64,000 bases of DNA from an uncultured Bacteroidota bacterium (GCA_903837525.1 CAILUU010000052.1:1-64000), one strand, 5' to 3'; positions 42,996 to 52,601 are shown, numbered from the stretch's first letter. The notes: a model not told the origin generated them from the sequence alone. Numbers and translations: made by a program.

Positions 42996-43778
42996 TTACT
43001 TCATCGCAGCATCCTTCATTTCTCTTGCTGTAGTATGCCCTAAATACTTTTCTACCCAATTATGTATAAGATAAATTACTGGCGTAAGTAAAATAGCTAC
43101 AACAAATTTGTATATATAATTACCAGTGCCTGTAACCAATACCTGATGTAAACTCCAAGGCTCTCCCTGCCCAGTTTGTATTCTTTTACCAATATAAAAA
43201 GCTATAAACAGTACCACAAAACTATCTATCAATTGAGAAATTAAAGTTGAGCCAGTTGCCCTAAGCCAAATATTTTTTTCGCCAGTACGTTTTTTTATTT
43301 TGTGAAAAACATAAACATCCAATACTTGCCCAATTAAAAATGCCACTAAGGAGCCAATAATAATCCACATACCTTGCCCTACTATTCCTCTAAAAGCGTT
43401 ATCTGGCTTATCTATCCCATTACCAACCGTAAAATATTCGGATGGTGATAAATGAATGGCTCCATTAAAAATTAAAAAAGCATAACTAATTAATACCACC
43501 GCTAAATAAGATAAAAACTTAACTCCCTTTTTTCCATAGTATTCGTTAATAAGATCCGTCATTATAAATACAACCGGCCACAACAAAACACCCGCAGTTA
43601 AATGAAAACTAAATGGGCTGCCAAATAAATTAATATTGGCTCTTTTTACGCCAACCGTATCTTCTAACGAAAATATTTTTACACCAATAACTTCAGCAAT
43701 TAAAGCACTAGCAATAAATATTCCCCCTAAAATTATAAATAGCCGAGTGGCTTTGTTTTTTAAAATTTCTTGTATCAT
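42996..43778 (-). CDS. Queuosine precursor transporter (YhhQ/VUT family)
   Basis: The 260-residue membrane protein has six helices and the family signatures VVFIMTDLINEYYGKKG and WLRATGSTLISQLIDSFVV. YhhQ-type proteins import preQ0 or preQ1 for queuosine in tRNA. Its start at 43778 lies inside the 3' end of the upstream small membrane protein gene (71-base overlap in another frame). A later in-frame start would cut the first helix, so the overlap appears genuine. Confidence 0.9.
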   Translation of the reverse strand: MIQEILKNKATRLFIILGGIFIASALIAEVIGVKIFSLEDTVGVKRANINLFGSPFSFHLTAGVLLWPVVFIMTDLINEYYGKKGVKFLSYLAVVLISYAFLIFNGAIHLSPSEYFTVGNGIDKPDNAFRGIVGQGMWIIIGSLVAFLIGQVLDVYVFHKIKKRTGEKNIWLRATGSTLISQLIDSFVVLFIAFYIGKRIQTGQGEPWSLHQVLVTGTGNYIYKFVVAILLTPVIYLIHNWVEKYLGHTTAREMKDAAMK

Positions 43779-44073
43779 TTTTGTCTATAAAGTAATAATA
43801 AAGTTGAAAAATAAAGATCAAGCCATTTAAAATTAATAGCCATTTAGGTAAGGTACGTTGCTTTTTAAATAACCATTGAAGTAAAATAAGTAATAAAAAA
43901 ATGAAATTCAACATCCAACCAAATTCTGCAATAACAACAATAGTGCCTCTAAAAAAATCGAGTGGTGCTGGGTTTTTAATATCCGCATTTACAAACCACC
44001 CAAAGTAGGTCATTAAAAAACTACCTACAAAACATAGGTTGCAAATAAATACTATTTTAGAAAAAAATTTCAT
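43708..44073 (-). CDS. Small membrane protein upstream of the queuosine transporter
   Basis: The 121-residue frame encodes about three hydrophobic helices (VFICNLCFVGSFLMTYFGW, VVIAEFGWMLNFIFLLLILL, LLILNGLIFIFQLYYYF) and a polar tail. The tail, about 24 residues, is the part that overlaps the next gene. The hydrophobic pattern and the ATG just after an 82-base palindrome support it as a gene; the family is unknown to me. If the overlap is real it would couple translation of the transporter to this protein. Confidence 0.65.
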   Translation of the reverse strand: MKFFSKIVFICNLCFVGSFLMTYFGWFVNADIKNPAPLDFFRGTIVVIAEFGWMLNFIFLLLILLQWLFKKQRTLPKWLLILNGLIFIFQLYYYFIDKNDTRNFKKQSHSAIYNFRGNIYC

Positions 44074-44080
44074 ACTTCAA

Positions 44081-44162
44081 GTTAAGTTATTTACTACAAA
44101 GGCAGAAAAAGGAATATGGAAAATACTAGCTATTTTACCCCTTTTTTAGTAAATAACTTAAC
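44081..44162. repeat. 82-bp imperfect palindrome between pcm and a small membrane gene
   Basis: GTTAAGTTATTTACTA (44081-44096) and its perfect complement (44147-44162) enclose 50 bases that themselves pair partly (AAAAAGG with CCTTTTT, AAAATA with TATTTT). The right arm includes the pcm stop codon. It could be a small non-autonomous palindromic element or an RNA hairpin that ends or attenuates the pcm transcript. No target-site duplication is seen. Confidence 0.75.
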
Positions 44163-44814
44163 CATTCTTACCGGTTAACATGGGTACAAACGAAAAATTT
44201 TCAAACGTTTCTTCTGTATAACCGCCATCGGCAATTTTTGTTAATCGTACCATTCGTTGGTGTGCGCCTTCATCAACAGGTACAACCATAAAGCCACCAA
44301 CTTTTAATTGCTCAATTAACTTTGGTGGAATAAAAGGTGCGGCAGCGGTAATAATTATTTTATCAAAAGGGCCGTATGTTGGTAATCCTTCGTAACCATC
44401 TCCATAAAAAAATTTAAGGTTAGGGTATTCTTTTTTAAATATAAAATGTTTGGATTTGTCAAACAATTCTTTTTGCCGTTCAATAGTAAAAATCTTTGCC
44501 CCCATTTCTGCTAAAACGGTTGCTTGATAAATACTACCTGTTCCTATTTCCAACACTTTGTCAAATGGTTTTATTTGCAATAGCTGCGTTTGATAGGCAA
44601 CCGTATAAGGTTGCGATATGGTTTGCTCCGCAGCTATGGGAAAAGCTCTATCCTCGTAGGCAATTTCGTCAAATGCACTATCCAAAAAATAGTGGCGAGG
44701 AATAGTGTTGATAGCTTTTAAGACATTTTCATCGGTAATCCCTTTGTCTCTTAAAACATCAATTAATTTTTTTCGTAGGCCTTTATGGCGATAGGTGTCT
44801 TCGTATTTTCTCAT
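44158..44814 (-). CDS. pcm: Protein-L-isoaspartate O-methyltransferase
   Basis: The enzyme methylates damaged isoaspartyl residues to start their repair. The 218-residue protein has IPRHYFLDSAFDEIAYEDRAFPI in its start region, QTISQPYTVA with the substrate pocket, and the SAM site EIGTGSIYQATVLAEMG. A glycine of the usual GTGSGYQ is isoleucine here (confirmed on the nucleotides). FYGDGYEGLP, FDKIIITAAAPFIP and LKVGGFMVVPV follow. The family is certain; the substitution could change cofactor binding. Its stop lies in the arm of an 82-base palindrome. Confidence 0.93.
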   Translation of the reverse strand: MRKYEDTYRHKGLRKKLIDVLRDKGITDENVLKAINTIPRHYFLDSAFDEIAYEDRAFPIAAEQTISQPYTVAYQTQLLQIKPFDKVLEIGTGSIYQATVLAEMGAKIFTIERQKELFDKSKHFIFKKEYPNLKFFYGDGYEGLPTYGPFDKIIITAAAPFIPPKLIEQLKVGGFMVVPVDEGAHQRMVRLTKIADGGYTEETFENFSFVPMLTGKNG

Positions 44815-44911
44815 GCAGATTTACAAGATAAATGAACTTATATATAATTAAGTTATTTATTAAAACTTAGTTAGTGAATTTAATAAAATATTTCATACGT
44901 TAGTTTTATGG

Positions 44912-46633
44912 TTAATTTAATCCCATCTCCAAAACAATTCTATTAATTTTATCATCCAATATTTTTTCAGTCGCATCAAATTCCTCAGCACTATTTAGTT
45001 TTGTGTTTACAGTAAAGTAAAATTTTATTTTAGGCTCTGTACCGCTTGGTCTTGCACTAATTTTTGTACCATCGGCAAGGCAAAATTGCAGAACATTACT
45101 TTTAGGTAAATCTAGGGTAAAGGTTTCGCTAGTAGCTAATTTTTTACCTACTTGTAATTTATAATCCAATAATTCCTCTACCCCAACTCCATCAATTGTT
45201 TTTGGGGGATTATTTCTATATCCTTCCATCATATCGGCAATTTCTTTAGCACCGTTCATTCCTTTTTTTGTAATACTTATTAATCCTTCTTTATAAAACC
45301 CATATTGTACATACAAATCAATTAATTTGTCGTACAAGCTTCGCCCTTTATTTTTTTCGTAAGCAGCCATTTCACAACTTAAAGCAACAGCACTAACGGC
45401 ATCTTTATCCCTTACTTTATCTCCTATCATTAAGCCAAAACTTTCTTCGCCACCAATAATGTATTTTTCTTTGCCCTCTTTTTCTTTAATCATTTTGCTA
45501 ATCCATTTGAAGCCGGTTAGTACGCTGTAACATGATACACCATTAGCTTTTGCAATTGCTTCAATCATTTCTGTTGTTACAATTGTTTTAATAACCATAT
45601 CATTAGGTTGTGCAATTCCTTTAGCTTTTCTAGCCTCTATCATATAATTAAATGCAAGAGCTGCTGTTTGATTACCATTTAATAAAAACCACTCTCCCTT
45701 TTTATTTTTAATACCAATGGCAACTCTATCTGCATCGGGGTCGGTACCCAATAAAATATCAGCATTAATAGCAGCTGCTTTTTTTAACCCTAATGTCATT
45801 GCTTCTGTTTCCTCAGGATTTGGATAAACAACGGTAGAAAAATTTCCATCGGGTACCATCTGCTCCTCCACAATGGTAACATTGGTAAAACCAAATTTTT
45901 CTAAAGCCTTTGGTACAAGTGTAATTCCGGTTCCATGTATGCTGGTGTATACAATTTTTAAATCATGCTCTGCGGCACATACATCTGGGTAAACACTTAG
46001 GCTTTTAACCATTTGCAAATATTGTTCGTCCATAGCAGCCCCTAACAGTATAATATTATTTTCGCCGCCTGTCCATTTTACATCTTCTACCTTACTTATT
46101 TTTTCAACTTCAATAATTACATTTTTATCATGTGGTGGCACCATTTGAGCGCCATCATCCCAATAGGCTTTATACCCATTGTATTCTTTTGGATTATGAC
46201 TTGCAGTGCATACTACGCCACCTTTACAGCCTAACGCACGAATGGCATAACTTAAAATTGGTGTAGGCCTTAAGGCTTCAAATAAATAGACTTTAATACC
46301 ATTGGCTGCAAAAACATTTGCGGTAGTCTCAGCAAAAAACTTACTATTGTTTCTACAATCATACGCAATAGCCACACTAACATTACTAAAACATTGTTTT
46401 AAATAATTAGCATAGCCTTGTGTGGCCATACCCACTGTATATGTATTCATTCGGTTAGTGCCAATGCCCATTAAGCCACGTAAGCCTCCTGTACCAAATT
46501 CTAAATTTTTATAAAAAGCATCTTCCAATTCTTCTACATTTTTGCTTTGCAAACGCATAATTTCATCTTTAACAGCTTGCTCATAATTTCCACTTAACCA
46601 ATTATTAATTTTTTCTTGTGTTGCTTGTTCCAT
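44912..46633 (-). CDS. Phosphoglucomutase/phosphomannomutase-type phosphosugar mutase
   Basis: The enzyme moves phosphate between the C1 and C6 hydroxyls of hexoses. The ATG at 46633 (MEQATQEKINNWL) is preferred to 46642. The 573-residue protein has the phosphoserine loop GVVCTASHNPKEYNGYK, the magnesium loop LGTDPDADRVAIG, the sugar loop IIGGEESFGLMIGD and the phosphate site ARPSGTEPKIKFYF. The length and the motif variants fit the PgcA/PGM2 group. It stands alone. Confidence 0.95.
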   Translation of the reverse strand: MEQATQEKINNWLSGNYEQAVKDEIMRLQSKNVEELEDAFYKNLEFGTGGLRGLMGIGTNRMNTYTVGMATQGYANYLKQCFSNVSVAIAYDCRNNSKFFAETTANVFAANGIKVYLFEALRPTPILSYAIRALGCKGGVVCTASHNPKEYNGYKAYWDDGAQMVPPHDKNVIIEVEKISKVEDVKWTGGENNIILLGAAMDEQYLQMVKSLSVYPDVCAAEHDLKIVYTSIHGTGITLVPKALEKFGFTNVTIVEEQMVPDGNFSTVVYPNPEETEAMTLGLKKAAAINADILLGTDPDADRVAIGIKNKKGEWFLLNGNQTAALAFNYMIEARKAKGIAQPNDMVIKTIVTTEMIEAIAKANGVSCYSVLTGFKWISKMIKEKEGKEKYIIGGEESFGLMIGDKVRDKDAVSAVALSCEMAAYEKNKGRSLYDKLIDLYVQYGFYKEGLISITKKGMNGAKEIADMMEGYRNNPPKTIDGVGVEELLDYKLQVGKKLATSETFTLDLPKSNVLQFCLADGTKISARPSGTEPKIKFYFTVNTKLNSAEEFDATEKILDDKINRIVLEMGLN

Positions 46634-46710
46634 ATAAATCAATTTTTTACATCTTCAAATTTAAATGTTTCGTATATCATTAACAGCAATTTATACTAAT
46701 TTTGTTTTTT

Positions 46711-47808
46711 ATGAGCCGAACAGTAAATCTTTTTTCTTCATTAGTAGAGTGGCATCAAATATCTCGATATTTTCGAGACTCTTGTTCTGTTAAAATTTTA
46801 TTAACCTTCAACTTTTTGTTCATTACTTTTTTTACAACCACAGCACAAGATTCTAACTTAATTAATACAAAAAAAGATACAAGCGACAATATTGAATACC
46901 CCAACAAAAAAGAATTTAGAGAAAGAATTACCGACCCAAACCACTATTTACTTACACCCAAGCAAATAAAAAAACGTGTAAAAACGGTAACCTTAATAAA
47001 TATTGGAGGCTATAGTGCTGCAATGGTTGGGCTTTACTCAGCTTGGTATAAAAATTATCCCCAAAGTAGTTTGCATAGTTTTAATGATGTTAACGAATGG
47101 AAAGGTGTTGATAAAATTGGTCATGCCTACAGTGCTTACGCCGAAAGTAAAGCAAGTATGGAGCTTTGGCGTTGGACGGGTATTGGACGTAAAAAAAGAA
47201 TTTTAATTGGTGGCCTTAGTGGTGCCGCTTACCAAACCGTTATTGAAACATTAGATGGCTTTAGTGCTGAGTGGGGATGGAGTTGGGCAGACTTTGCTGC
47301 CAATTTTATGGGCAGTGGCTTAATTGTAGGACAAGAGTTGGCATGGGATGAACAACGAATACAATTCAAGTTTTCTTTTCATAAAAAAAATTACACAGAC
47401 CCTGCTTTAAATAAACGAAGTGATAATATTTTTGGCTCCAATGGAGCAGAACGTTTTTTAAAAGATTACAACAGCCAAGCCTATTGGCTAAGCGCTAACT
47501 TAAAATCATTTTTTCCAAAGAGCAAATTGCCCCCTTGGCTTTATGTAAGCATAGGTACAGGTGTAGAAGGTGTTTTTGGGGCAACTAATAATATTGGAAA
47601 AGATGAGGCTGGAAATATTATTTTTGATGGTACAAATTACAAACGTTACCGTGAATGGTACTTTGCACCAGATATTGATTTAACTAAAATAAAAACAAAA
47701 AAGAAAGGAATAAAATTGCTTTTACAACTAGCCAATATTGTTAAGATTCCCCTGCCAACGTTAGAATATGGTAATGGTAAATTTAGGATGCATGCTTTTT
47801 ATTTTTAA
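46711..47808 (+). CDS. DUF2279 (YfiM-like) envelope protein
   Basis: From the ATG at 46711 the protein has 365 residues. A hydrophobic segment FNFLFITFFTTTAQ lies about 30 residues in, so either the signal has a long N-region or translation begins further downstream. The domain contains VNEWKGVDKIGHAYSAYAES, the family's His motif, a glycine-rich membrane-like helix (LIGGLSGAAYQTVIETLDGFS), WADFAANFMGS and a C-terminal beta stretch ending FRMHAFYF. The function is unknown, probably an outer-membrane lipoprotein-like or integral protein. Confidence 0.82.
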   Translation: MSRTVNLFSSLVEWHQISRYFRDSCSVKILLTFNFLFITFFTTTAQDSNLINTKKDTSDNIEYPNKKEFRERITDPNHYLLTPKQIKKRVKTVTLINIGGYSAAMVGLYSAWYKNYPQSSLHSFNDVNEWKGVDKIGHAYSAYAESKASMELWRWTGIGRKKRILIGGLSGAAYQTVIETLDGFSAEWGWSWADFAANFMGSGLIVGQELAWDEQRIQFKFSFHKKNYTDPALNKRSDNIFGSNGAERFLKDYNSQAYWLSANLKSFFPKSKLPPWLYVSIGTGVEGVFGATNNIGKDEAGNIIFDGTNYKRYREWYFAPDIDLTKIKTKKKGIKLLLQLANIVKIPLPTLEYGNGKFRMHAFYF

Positions 47809-47859
47809 ACCATTTTTAAATGACTCTACGTTAATACTTACTCCACTTACTTTATAAAA

Positions 47860-48507
47860 CTAAATACTTTTTAATGCAGCAATAGTATCGATTGGGTTAG
47901 CCGATTTAAAAACGGTATTACCTGCTACAAGAACATCTGCCCCTGCATCAATAATAGATTTTGCATTGTCTAACGTAACACCCCCGTCAATTTCAATTTT
48001 TACATTTAGGGATTGCTCATCAATCATTTTCCGAAGTGCTTTTATTTTGTTAAGCGTATGGGAAATAAAAGATTGACCCCCAAAGCCAGGGTTTACACTC
48101 ATTAGGCATACTAAATCAATATCTTGTAAAATATCTTTTAAAATACTTACTGGAGTATGTGGATTTAAGGCAACACCAGCCTGCATTTGTAACCCTTTTA
48201 TTTGTTGAATATTTCTGTGCAAATGAGTACAAGCCTCGTAATGTACTGTTAAAATATCTGCACCTGCTTTTTTAAATGCTTCGGCATAGTTCTCAGGTTT
48301 TTCTATCATTAAATGCACATCGCAAACTTTAGAGGTAGCTTTTCTAAAAAAATCGATAAGCATTGGGCCAAAAGAAATATTTGGTACAAAACTTCCATCC
48401 ATAACATCTAAATGATACCAATCGGCTTGGCTTTGGTTAAGCATGGTACAATCGGCTTGCAAGTTTAAAAAATTTGCTGATAGTAATGAGGGTGCAATAA
48501 GTGCCAT
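47860..48507 (-). CDS. rpe: Ribulose-phosphate 3-epimerase
   Basis: The enzyme interconverts ribulose 5-phosphate and xylulose 5-phosphate in the pentose phosphate pathway. The 215-residue TIM barrel has APSLLSANF at the start, WYHLDVMDGSFVPNISFGP (catalytic Asp and metal His), VHLMIEKPE, VNPGFGGQSFI and IEIDGGVTLDNAKSIIDAGADVLVAGNTVF. All family residues are intact. It lies between DUF2279 (convergent) and the TPR lipoprotein, probably as a single gene. Confidence 0.96.
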   Translation of the reverse strand: MALIAPSLLSANFLNLQADCTMLNQSQADWYHLDVMDGSFVPNISFGPMLIDFFRKATSKVCDVHLMIEKPENYAEAFKKAGADILTVHYEACTHLHRNIQQIKGLQMQAGVALNPHTPVSILKDILQDIDLVCLMSVNPGFGGQSFISHTLNKIKALRKMIDEQSLNVKIEIDGGVTLDNAKSIIDAGADVLVAGNTVFKSANPIDTIAALKSI

Positions 48508-48581
48508 TTATGTTTATTTTATATTTTTGTATAGCTTGTTTACTTATAAAGGTAGTATTAATTTAATTTTTTAAAAACCTA

Positions 48582-49379
48582 TTACCGTATTCCTAATCTG
48601 GCTAAAGCATCTTTTGCTTCTAAATAATTGGGATCGTAAATTAATGCCGATTTGTAACTATCAATAGCGTCTTGTGTTTTATTTAATTTTTCAAAACATT
48701 TACCCATCCAATAATAACCTTCGTCGTAACCATTTTGTACCGTTACCGCTTTATCAAAAACAACTAATGCCTCCTTAAATAAATTCATATCAAATAAGGC
48801 TATTCCTTTTTCTAAATATGCTGGCATAAAAGTATAGTCAAACCCAAGGCTTTTATCAAAAAAGGATAAAGCCGTTTGTTTATTGCCAATAAAACTATAA
48901 TAAATGCCTTTTATTAAATAGGCTTCTTTTTCGGCATGTGCATTTTTACCAATTAGTAAGGCATCGGCTAGTACCAAGGAATTACTGTTTTTTGTTTGTG
49001 CATATAAAGCTCCAAGGCCCATAATTATTTTAGGATCGGCAAACAAATCAATCGATTTTTCGTAAGCCATTATTGCTTTTAATGTATCGCCGTTTATGAA
49101 ATGTAAATCTCCTTTTTTATTCCAAAAACGAACGTTATTACTATCTTTTACTAATACTTCATTGGTTTGTGCTAAAGCTAACTCAAGATTGTCGTTATCT
49201 TCATAATATTGAATTAGGGTTTCTTTCAGTAAGATAGAATCTGGATATTTTACAATAGCTTCTTTCATCTCCCTTTCTGGCTGGGGTAACTCATTAACAT
49301 TATCAATTTTATTTGTTGGAGAATCGTTACATGCATTAAGAGTAAGCAATAAAGAAAGCTGTAGTAGTCTATTCGTCAT
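48582..49379 (-). CDS. TPR-repeat lipoprotein
   Basis: The ATG at 49379 gives a 265-residue lipoprotein (LLLTLNAC, Cys18); an upstream ATG at 49460 would bury this signal. At least five tetratricopeptide units follow, for example YYEDNDNLELALAQTNEVL, DTLKAIMAYEKSIDLF, NKQTALSFFDKSLGFD, NLFKEALVVFDKAV and KTQDAIDSYKSALIYDPN. TPR lipoproteins act as scaffolds on the outer or inner membrane; the partner is unknown. Confidence 0.88.
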   Translation of the reverse strand: MTNRLLQLSLLLTLNACNDSPTNKIDNVNELPQPEREMKEAIVKYPDSILLKETLIQYYEDNDNLELALAQTNEVLVKDSNNVRFWNKKGDLHFINGDTLKAIMAYEKSIDLFADPKIIMGLGALYAQTKNSNSLVLADALLIGKNAHAEKEAYLIKGIYYSFIGNKQTALSFFDKSLGFDYTFMPAYLEKGIALFDMNLFKEALVVFDKAVTVQNGYDEGYYWMGKCFEKLNKTQDAIDSYKSALIYDPNYLEAKDALARLGIR

Positions 49380-49489
49380 TTTACTGTTATTAAATATGTG
49401 CAAAATTAAGCCCATATTAGTTAGGTTAATGACAATTTTTTGACAAATAACCCCTCCCAAAATTTTACTTTTGTATAAAAGTAGAGCAT

Positions 49490-50599
49490 ATGCGTAAGAT
49501 TTTTTATATATCCCTATCCATCCTAGTAGTTATAACAATAGCAGCATTTAAATCTACGAATATAAAAAGTAGGGATACAAAACAAGTTTATAACGATTCT
49601 ATTTTATTTGCAGGAGAAAAGCATTTTAAGAATATACAGCAACTAACGTTTGGTGGCGATAATGCAGAGGCCTATTGGAGTTATGACAGTAAGTATCTAA
49701 TATTTCAACGTACCGATTTAAAACAAGGGATTTTGTGTGATGAAATGTTTGTGGGAAAAGTACCAACAAAGCCTGGCGAAAAATTTTCCCCCTCATTAAT
49801 TAGCAACGGAAAAGGCAGAACAACGTGTGGTTTTTTTATGAAAGATGGTAAACATGTGATTTATGCAAGTACACATTTAGGTGCAGATAGTTGCCCACCT
49901 GTACCCGATAGAAAAAAATATGGTAATAAATATATTTGGCCATTATACACCAGCTTTGACATTTTTAAGGCAGATATGAATGGTAAAATTGTAAAACAAT
50001 TAACCAATAGCCCATATTACGATGCTGAAGCAACTATTAGCCCAGACGGGAAAAAAATGATTTATACCAGTACAAAAGATGGAGATATTGAGTTGTACAT
50101 AATGGATTTAAAATCAGGAAAAGAAAAACGCATTACTAACACCTTAGGATACGATGGTGGTGCATGGTTTAGCCCAAACGGGAAAAAAATAATTTGGAGA
50201 GCAAGCCGCCCAAAAACGAAAGACGAAATAAAAGAATATAAAGATCTTTTAGCAGAAGCATTAGTTGCACCAACAAATATGGAAGTGTTTACGGCTAATG
50301 TAGATGGTAGTAATGTAAAACAAATTACAAGTTTTGGTAATGCCAATTGGGCGCCTTGCTATATGCCCGATAGTAAACGTATTATGTTTGCAAGCAATCA
50401 CCAAAGCAAAAGAGGCTATCCGTTTAACTTATTTACTATAAATGAGGATGGAAGTGGATTAGAAAAAATTAGTGCCGAAAAATCGTTTGATGCTTTCCCT
50501 ATGTTTAGCCCAGATGGCAAAAAGATAATTTTTTGCAGTAATCGAAATAATGGAGGCACGAGAGATACCAATATATTTGTAGCGGACTGGATTGAGTAA
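49490..50599 (+). CDS. Exported TolB-like beta-propeller (PD40) protein
   Basis: The 369-residue protein has an N-terminal hydrophobic anchor or signal (FYISLSILVVITIAAFK) and repeated PD40/WD40-like blades: AEATISPDGKKMIYTSTKDG, DGGAWFSPNGKKIIWRASR and DAFPMFSPDGKKIIFCSNRN. Each unit carries the S-P-D/N-G-K-K-I core. Such propellers bind proteins or polysaccharides in the periplasm; no TolA or Pal gene is near, so this is a TolB-like fold and not the TolB of the Tol system. Confidence 0.87.
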   Translation: MRKIFYISLSILVVITIAAFKSTNIKSRDTKQVYNDSILFAGEKHFKNIQQLTFGGDNAEAYWSYDSKYLIFQRTDLKQGILCDEMFVGKVPTKPGEKFSPSLISNGKGRTTCGFFMKDGKHVIYASTHLGADSCPPVPDRKKYGNKYIWPLYTSFDIFKADMNGKIVKQLTNSPYYDAEATISPDGKKMIYTSTKDGDIELYIMDLKSGKEKRITNTLGYDGGAWFSPNGKKIIWRASRPKTKDEIKEYKDLLAEALVAPTNMEVFTANVDGSNVKQITSFGNANWAPCYMPDSKRIMFASNHQSKRGYPFNLFTINEDGSGLEKISAEKSFDAFPMFSPDGKKIIFCSNRNNGGTRDTNIFVADWIE

Positions 50600-50673
50600 G
50601 CATTTACTATAGAAAATAACAATTGACGAGTACGTAATATAATCTTTATTAATTGGGTTAAACTCTTCAACGA

Positions 50674-51165
50674 CTACCTTGGCAACTCAATAATATTACA
50701 GTCTTTAATATTTTTTTCATCAATACAAAAGGTAACTAACGTACGTACTTTATGCCACCCTTGCTTACCATAAGCACCAGGATTAATGTGAAGGCAATTT
50801 AATTTATCATCGTACATAATTTTTAAAATATGGCTGTGCCCACTAATAAATAATTGGGGTTGGTGTAGTAATATTTCTTTCTTAGTTGCAGCATTGTATT
50901 TTGGAGGGTAGCCGCCAATATGTTTTATTAGTACTTTTACCTCCTCACACCTAAAAACCAATTGCTCAGGAAATTGTGCTTTAATTTTGGCATCATCAAT
51001 ATTACCATACACTCCCTTTAAAGGTTTAAATTCTTTTAATTTTTCAATTACGGATTCATTGCCAAAATCTCCACCATGCCATATTTCATCGCATTGGGCA
51101 AAATGCATAAAAACACGTTCATCTAAGTAGCTATGTGTATCAGATATTAATCCTATTCTTGTCAA
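50674..51165 (-). CDS. YfcE/MJ0936-type metallophosphoesterase
   Basis: The 163-residue protein has the full two-metal phosphoesterase signature: GLISDTHSYL (Asp, His), IWHGGDFGNE, GVYGNIDD and FISGHSHI, followed by NPGAYGK. These small enzymes hydrolyse phosphodiesters such as nucleotides, with manganese or iron. The physiological substrate is unknown. It is convergent with the propeller gene. Confidence 0.93.
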   Translation of the reverse strand: MTRIGLISDTHSYLDERVFMHFAQCDEIWHGGDFGNESVIEKLKEFKPLKGVYGNIDDAKIKAQFPEQLVFRCEEVKVLIKHIGGYPPKYNAATKKEILLHQPQLFISGHSHILKIMYDDKLNCLHINPGAYGKQGWHKVRTLVTFCIDEKNIKDCNIIELPR

Positions 51166-51377
51166 AGTTTTTATTTAAATTTGATAAAGCAATATACAAA
51201 AATGCCTTTTCACCGCAATTTTACATATTACATAGATAAGCGCAATTGGAAGTATTACTTTCTTATGTTAGCGTTATGCAAAGGCTACTAAATAAACTTT
51301 AAATTATTATTTGCAAAGCTGATTTTTGCTTAATAAGTAAGCACATCAGCAAATTATCACATTATCAACTTAGTTTT

Positions 51378-52535
51378 ATGCCACACTATCATACCTTGGG
51401 CTCCATCCCCCACAAACGACATACACAATTTCGTAAACCAAATGGAGAACTATACAGCGAGCAATTGTTTAGTACCGAGGGTTTCAGTAATGATTATTCG
51501 TTATTGTACCACAACCATCCGCCAACAGAAATTATAAAAACAGATGAGCCGGTAAATGTACAGCCAAAGGTGTCCGAAGAAAAAATGCTAAAGCATAGAA
51601 GCTTAGAAGGATTTAATATAAAGCCTGAAGCAGATTATTTGCAAAGCCGTAAACCTATTTTAGTAAATAACGATTGTCATATTGTTTTAGCAGCCCCACA
51701 AAAAAGTATGACAGATTATTTTTATAAAAATGCGGATGCTGATGAATTAATTTTTATACATGAAGGAAGTGGACTATTAAAAACACAATATGGCCAGCTA
51801 GACTTTGGGTATGGAGATTATTTGATTATACCCCGTGGTTGTATTTACCAAATAACATTTGCTACCGAAATCAATCGTTTATTTATTATAGAATCATTTA
51901 GCCCTATACGCTACCCTAAAAGATATTTAAGTAAACTAGGGCAATTAATGGAACATTCCCCCTATTGCGAAAGAGATATACGACCACCGCATAACTTACA
52001 AACAATTGATGAAGCAGGCGATTTTTTAATACAAACAAAAAAGAAAGGTGTTATGTACGGTTTGCATTATGCCCACCATCCGTTTGATGTAATTGGATGG
52101 GATGGCTGCTGCTACCCTTATGCTTTTAGTATTCATGATTTTGAGCCTATAACAGGCAGGGTACATCAACCACCACCAGTGCATCAAACTTTTGATGCAA
52201 ATAATTTTGTAGTTTGTTCATTTGTACCTCGTTTGTACGACTATCATCCACAAGCAATACCTGCACCGTATAACCATAGTAATATTGATAGCGATGAGTT
52301 ATTGTATTATGTAGATGGTGATTTTATGAGCCGAAAAAATGTTACAAGAGGAATGCTAACCCTACATCCTGCAGGTATACCCCATGGCCCACACCCAGGG
52401 GCAGTACAAAAAAGTATAGGTAAAAAAGAAACGCAGGAATTAGCTGTTATGGTAGATACTTTTCATCCTTTGCAACTAACGGTAGATGCCATAGCAATAG
52501 AAAATGAAGGATATGTAATGAGTTGGGCGGAGTAA
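51378..52535 (+). CDS. hmgA: Homogentisate 1,2-dioxygenase
   Basis: The enzyme opens the ring of homogentisate during tyrosine breakdown, using iron(II). The 385-residue protein has PHYHTLGSIPHKRHTQFRKP at the start and the metal ligands in the C-terminal part, GIPHGPHPG (two His and others), after an AGDFLI-type linker. It begins YSEQLFSTEGFSNDYSLLYH, which is the family's N-domain. It is at the short end of the family's size range, as in other Bacteroidota. No maleylacetoacetate isomerase or fumarylacetoacetase gene is adjacent. Confidence 0.92.
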   Translation: MPHYHTLGSIPHKRHTQFRKPNGELYSEQLFSTEGFSNDYSLLYHNHPPTEIIKTDEPVNVQPKVSEEKMLKHRSLEGFNIKPEADYLQSRKPILVNNDCHIVLAAPQKSMTDYFYKNADADELIFIHEGSGLLKTQYGQLDFGYGDYLIIPRGCIYQITFATEINRLFIIESFSPIRYPKRYLSKLGQLMEHSPYCERDIRPPHNLQTIDEAGDFLIQTKKKGVMYGLHYAHHPFDVIGWDGCCYPYAFSIHDFEPITGRVHQPPPVHQTFDANNFVVCSFVPRLYDYHPQAIPAPYNHSNIDSDELLYYVDGDFMSRKNVTRGMLTLHPAGIPHGPHPGAVQKSIGKKETQELAVMVDTFHPLQLTVDAIAIENEGYVMSWAE

Positions 52536-52569
52536 AAAAAATAAAAGAATCAGCACAAATAATATAGAT

Positions 52570-52601
52570 AATTAGCCAATCCTAAATGATTGGCTAATTT
52601 A
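52570..52601 (+). terminator. Hairpin terminator of hmgA
   Basis: AATTAGCCAATC (52570-52581) and GATTGGCTAATT (52588-52599) form a perfect 12-bp stem with a 6-base loop, ending in T-rich sequence, about 35 bases after the hmgA stop. Confidence 0.8.
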
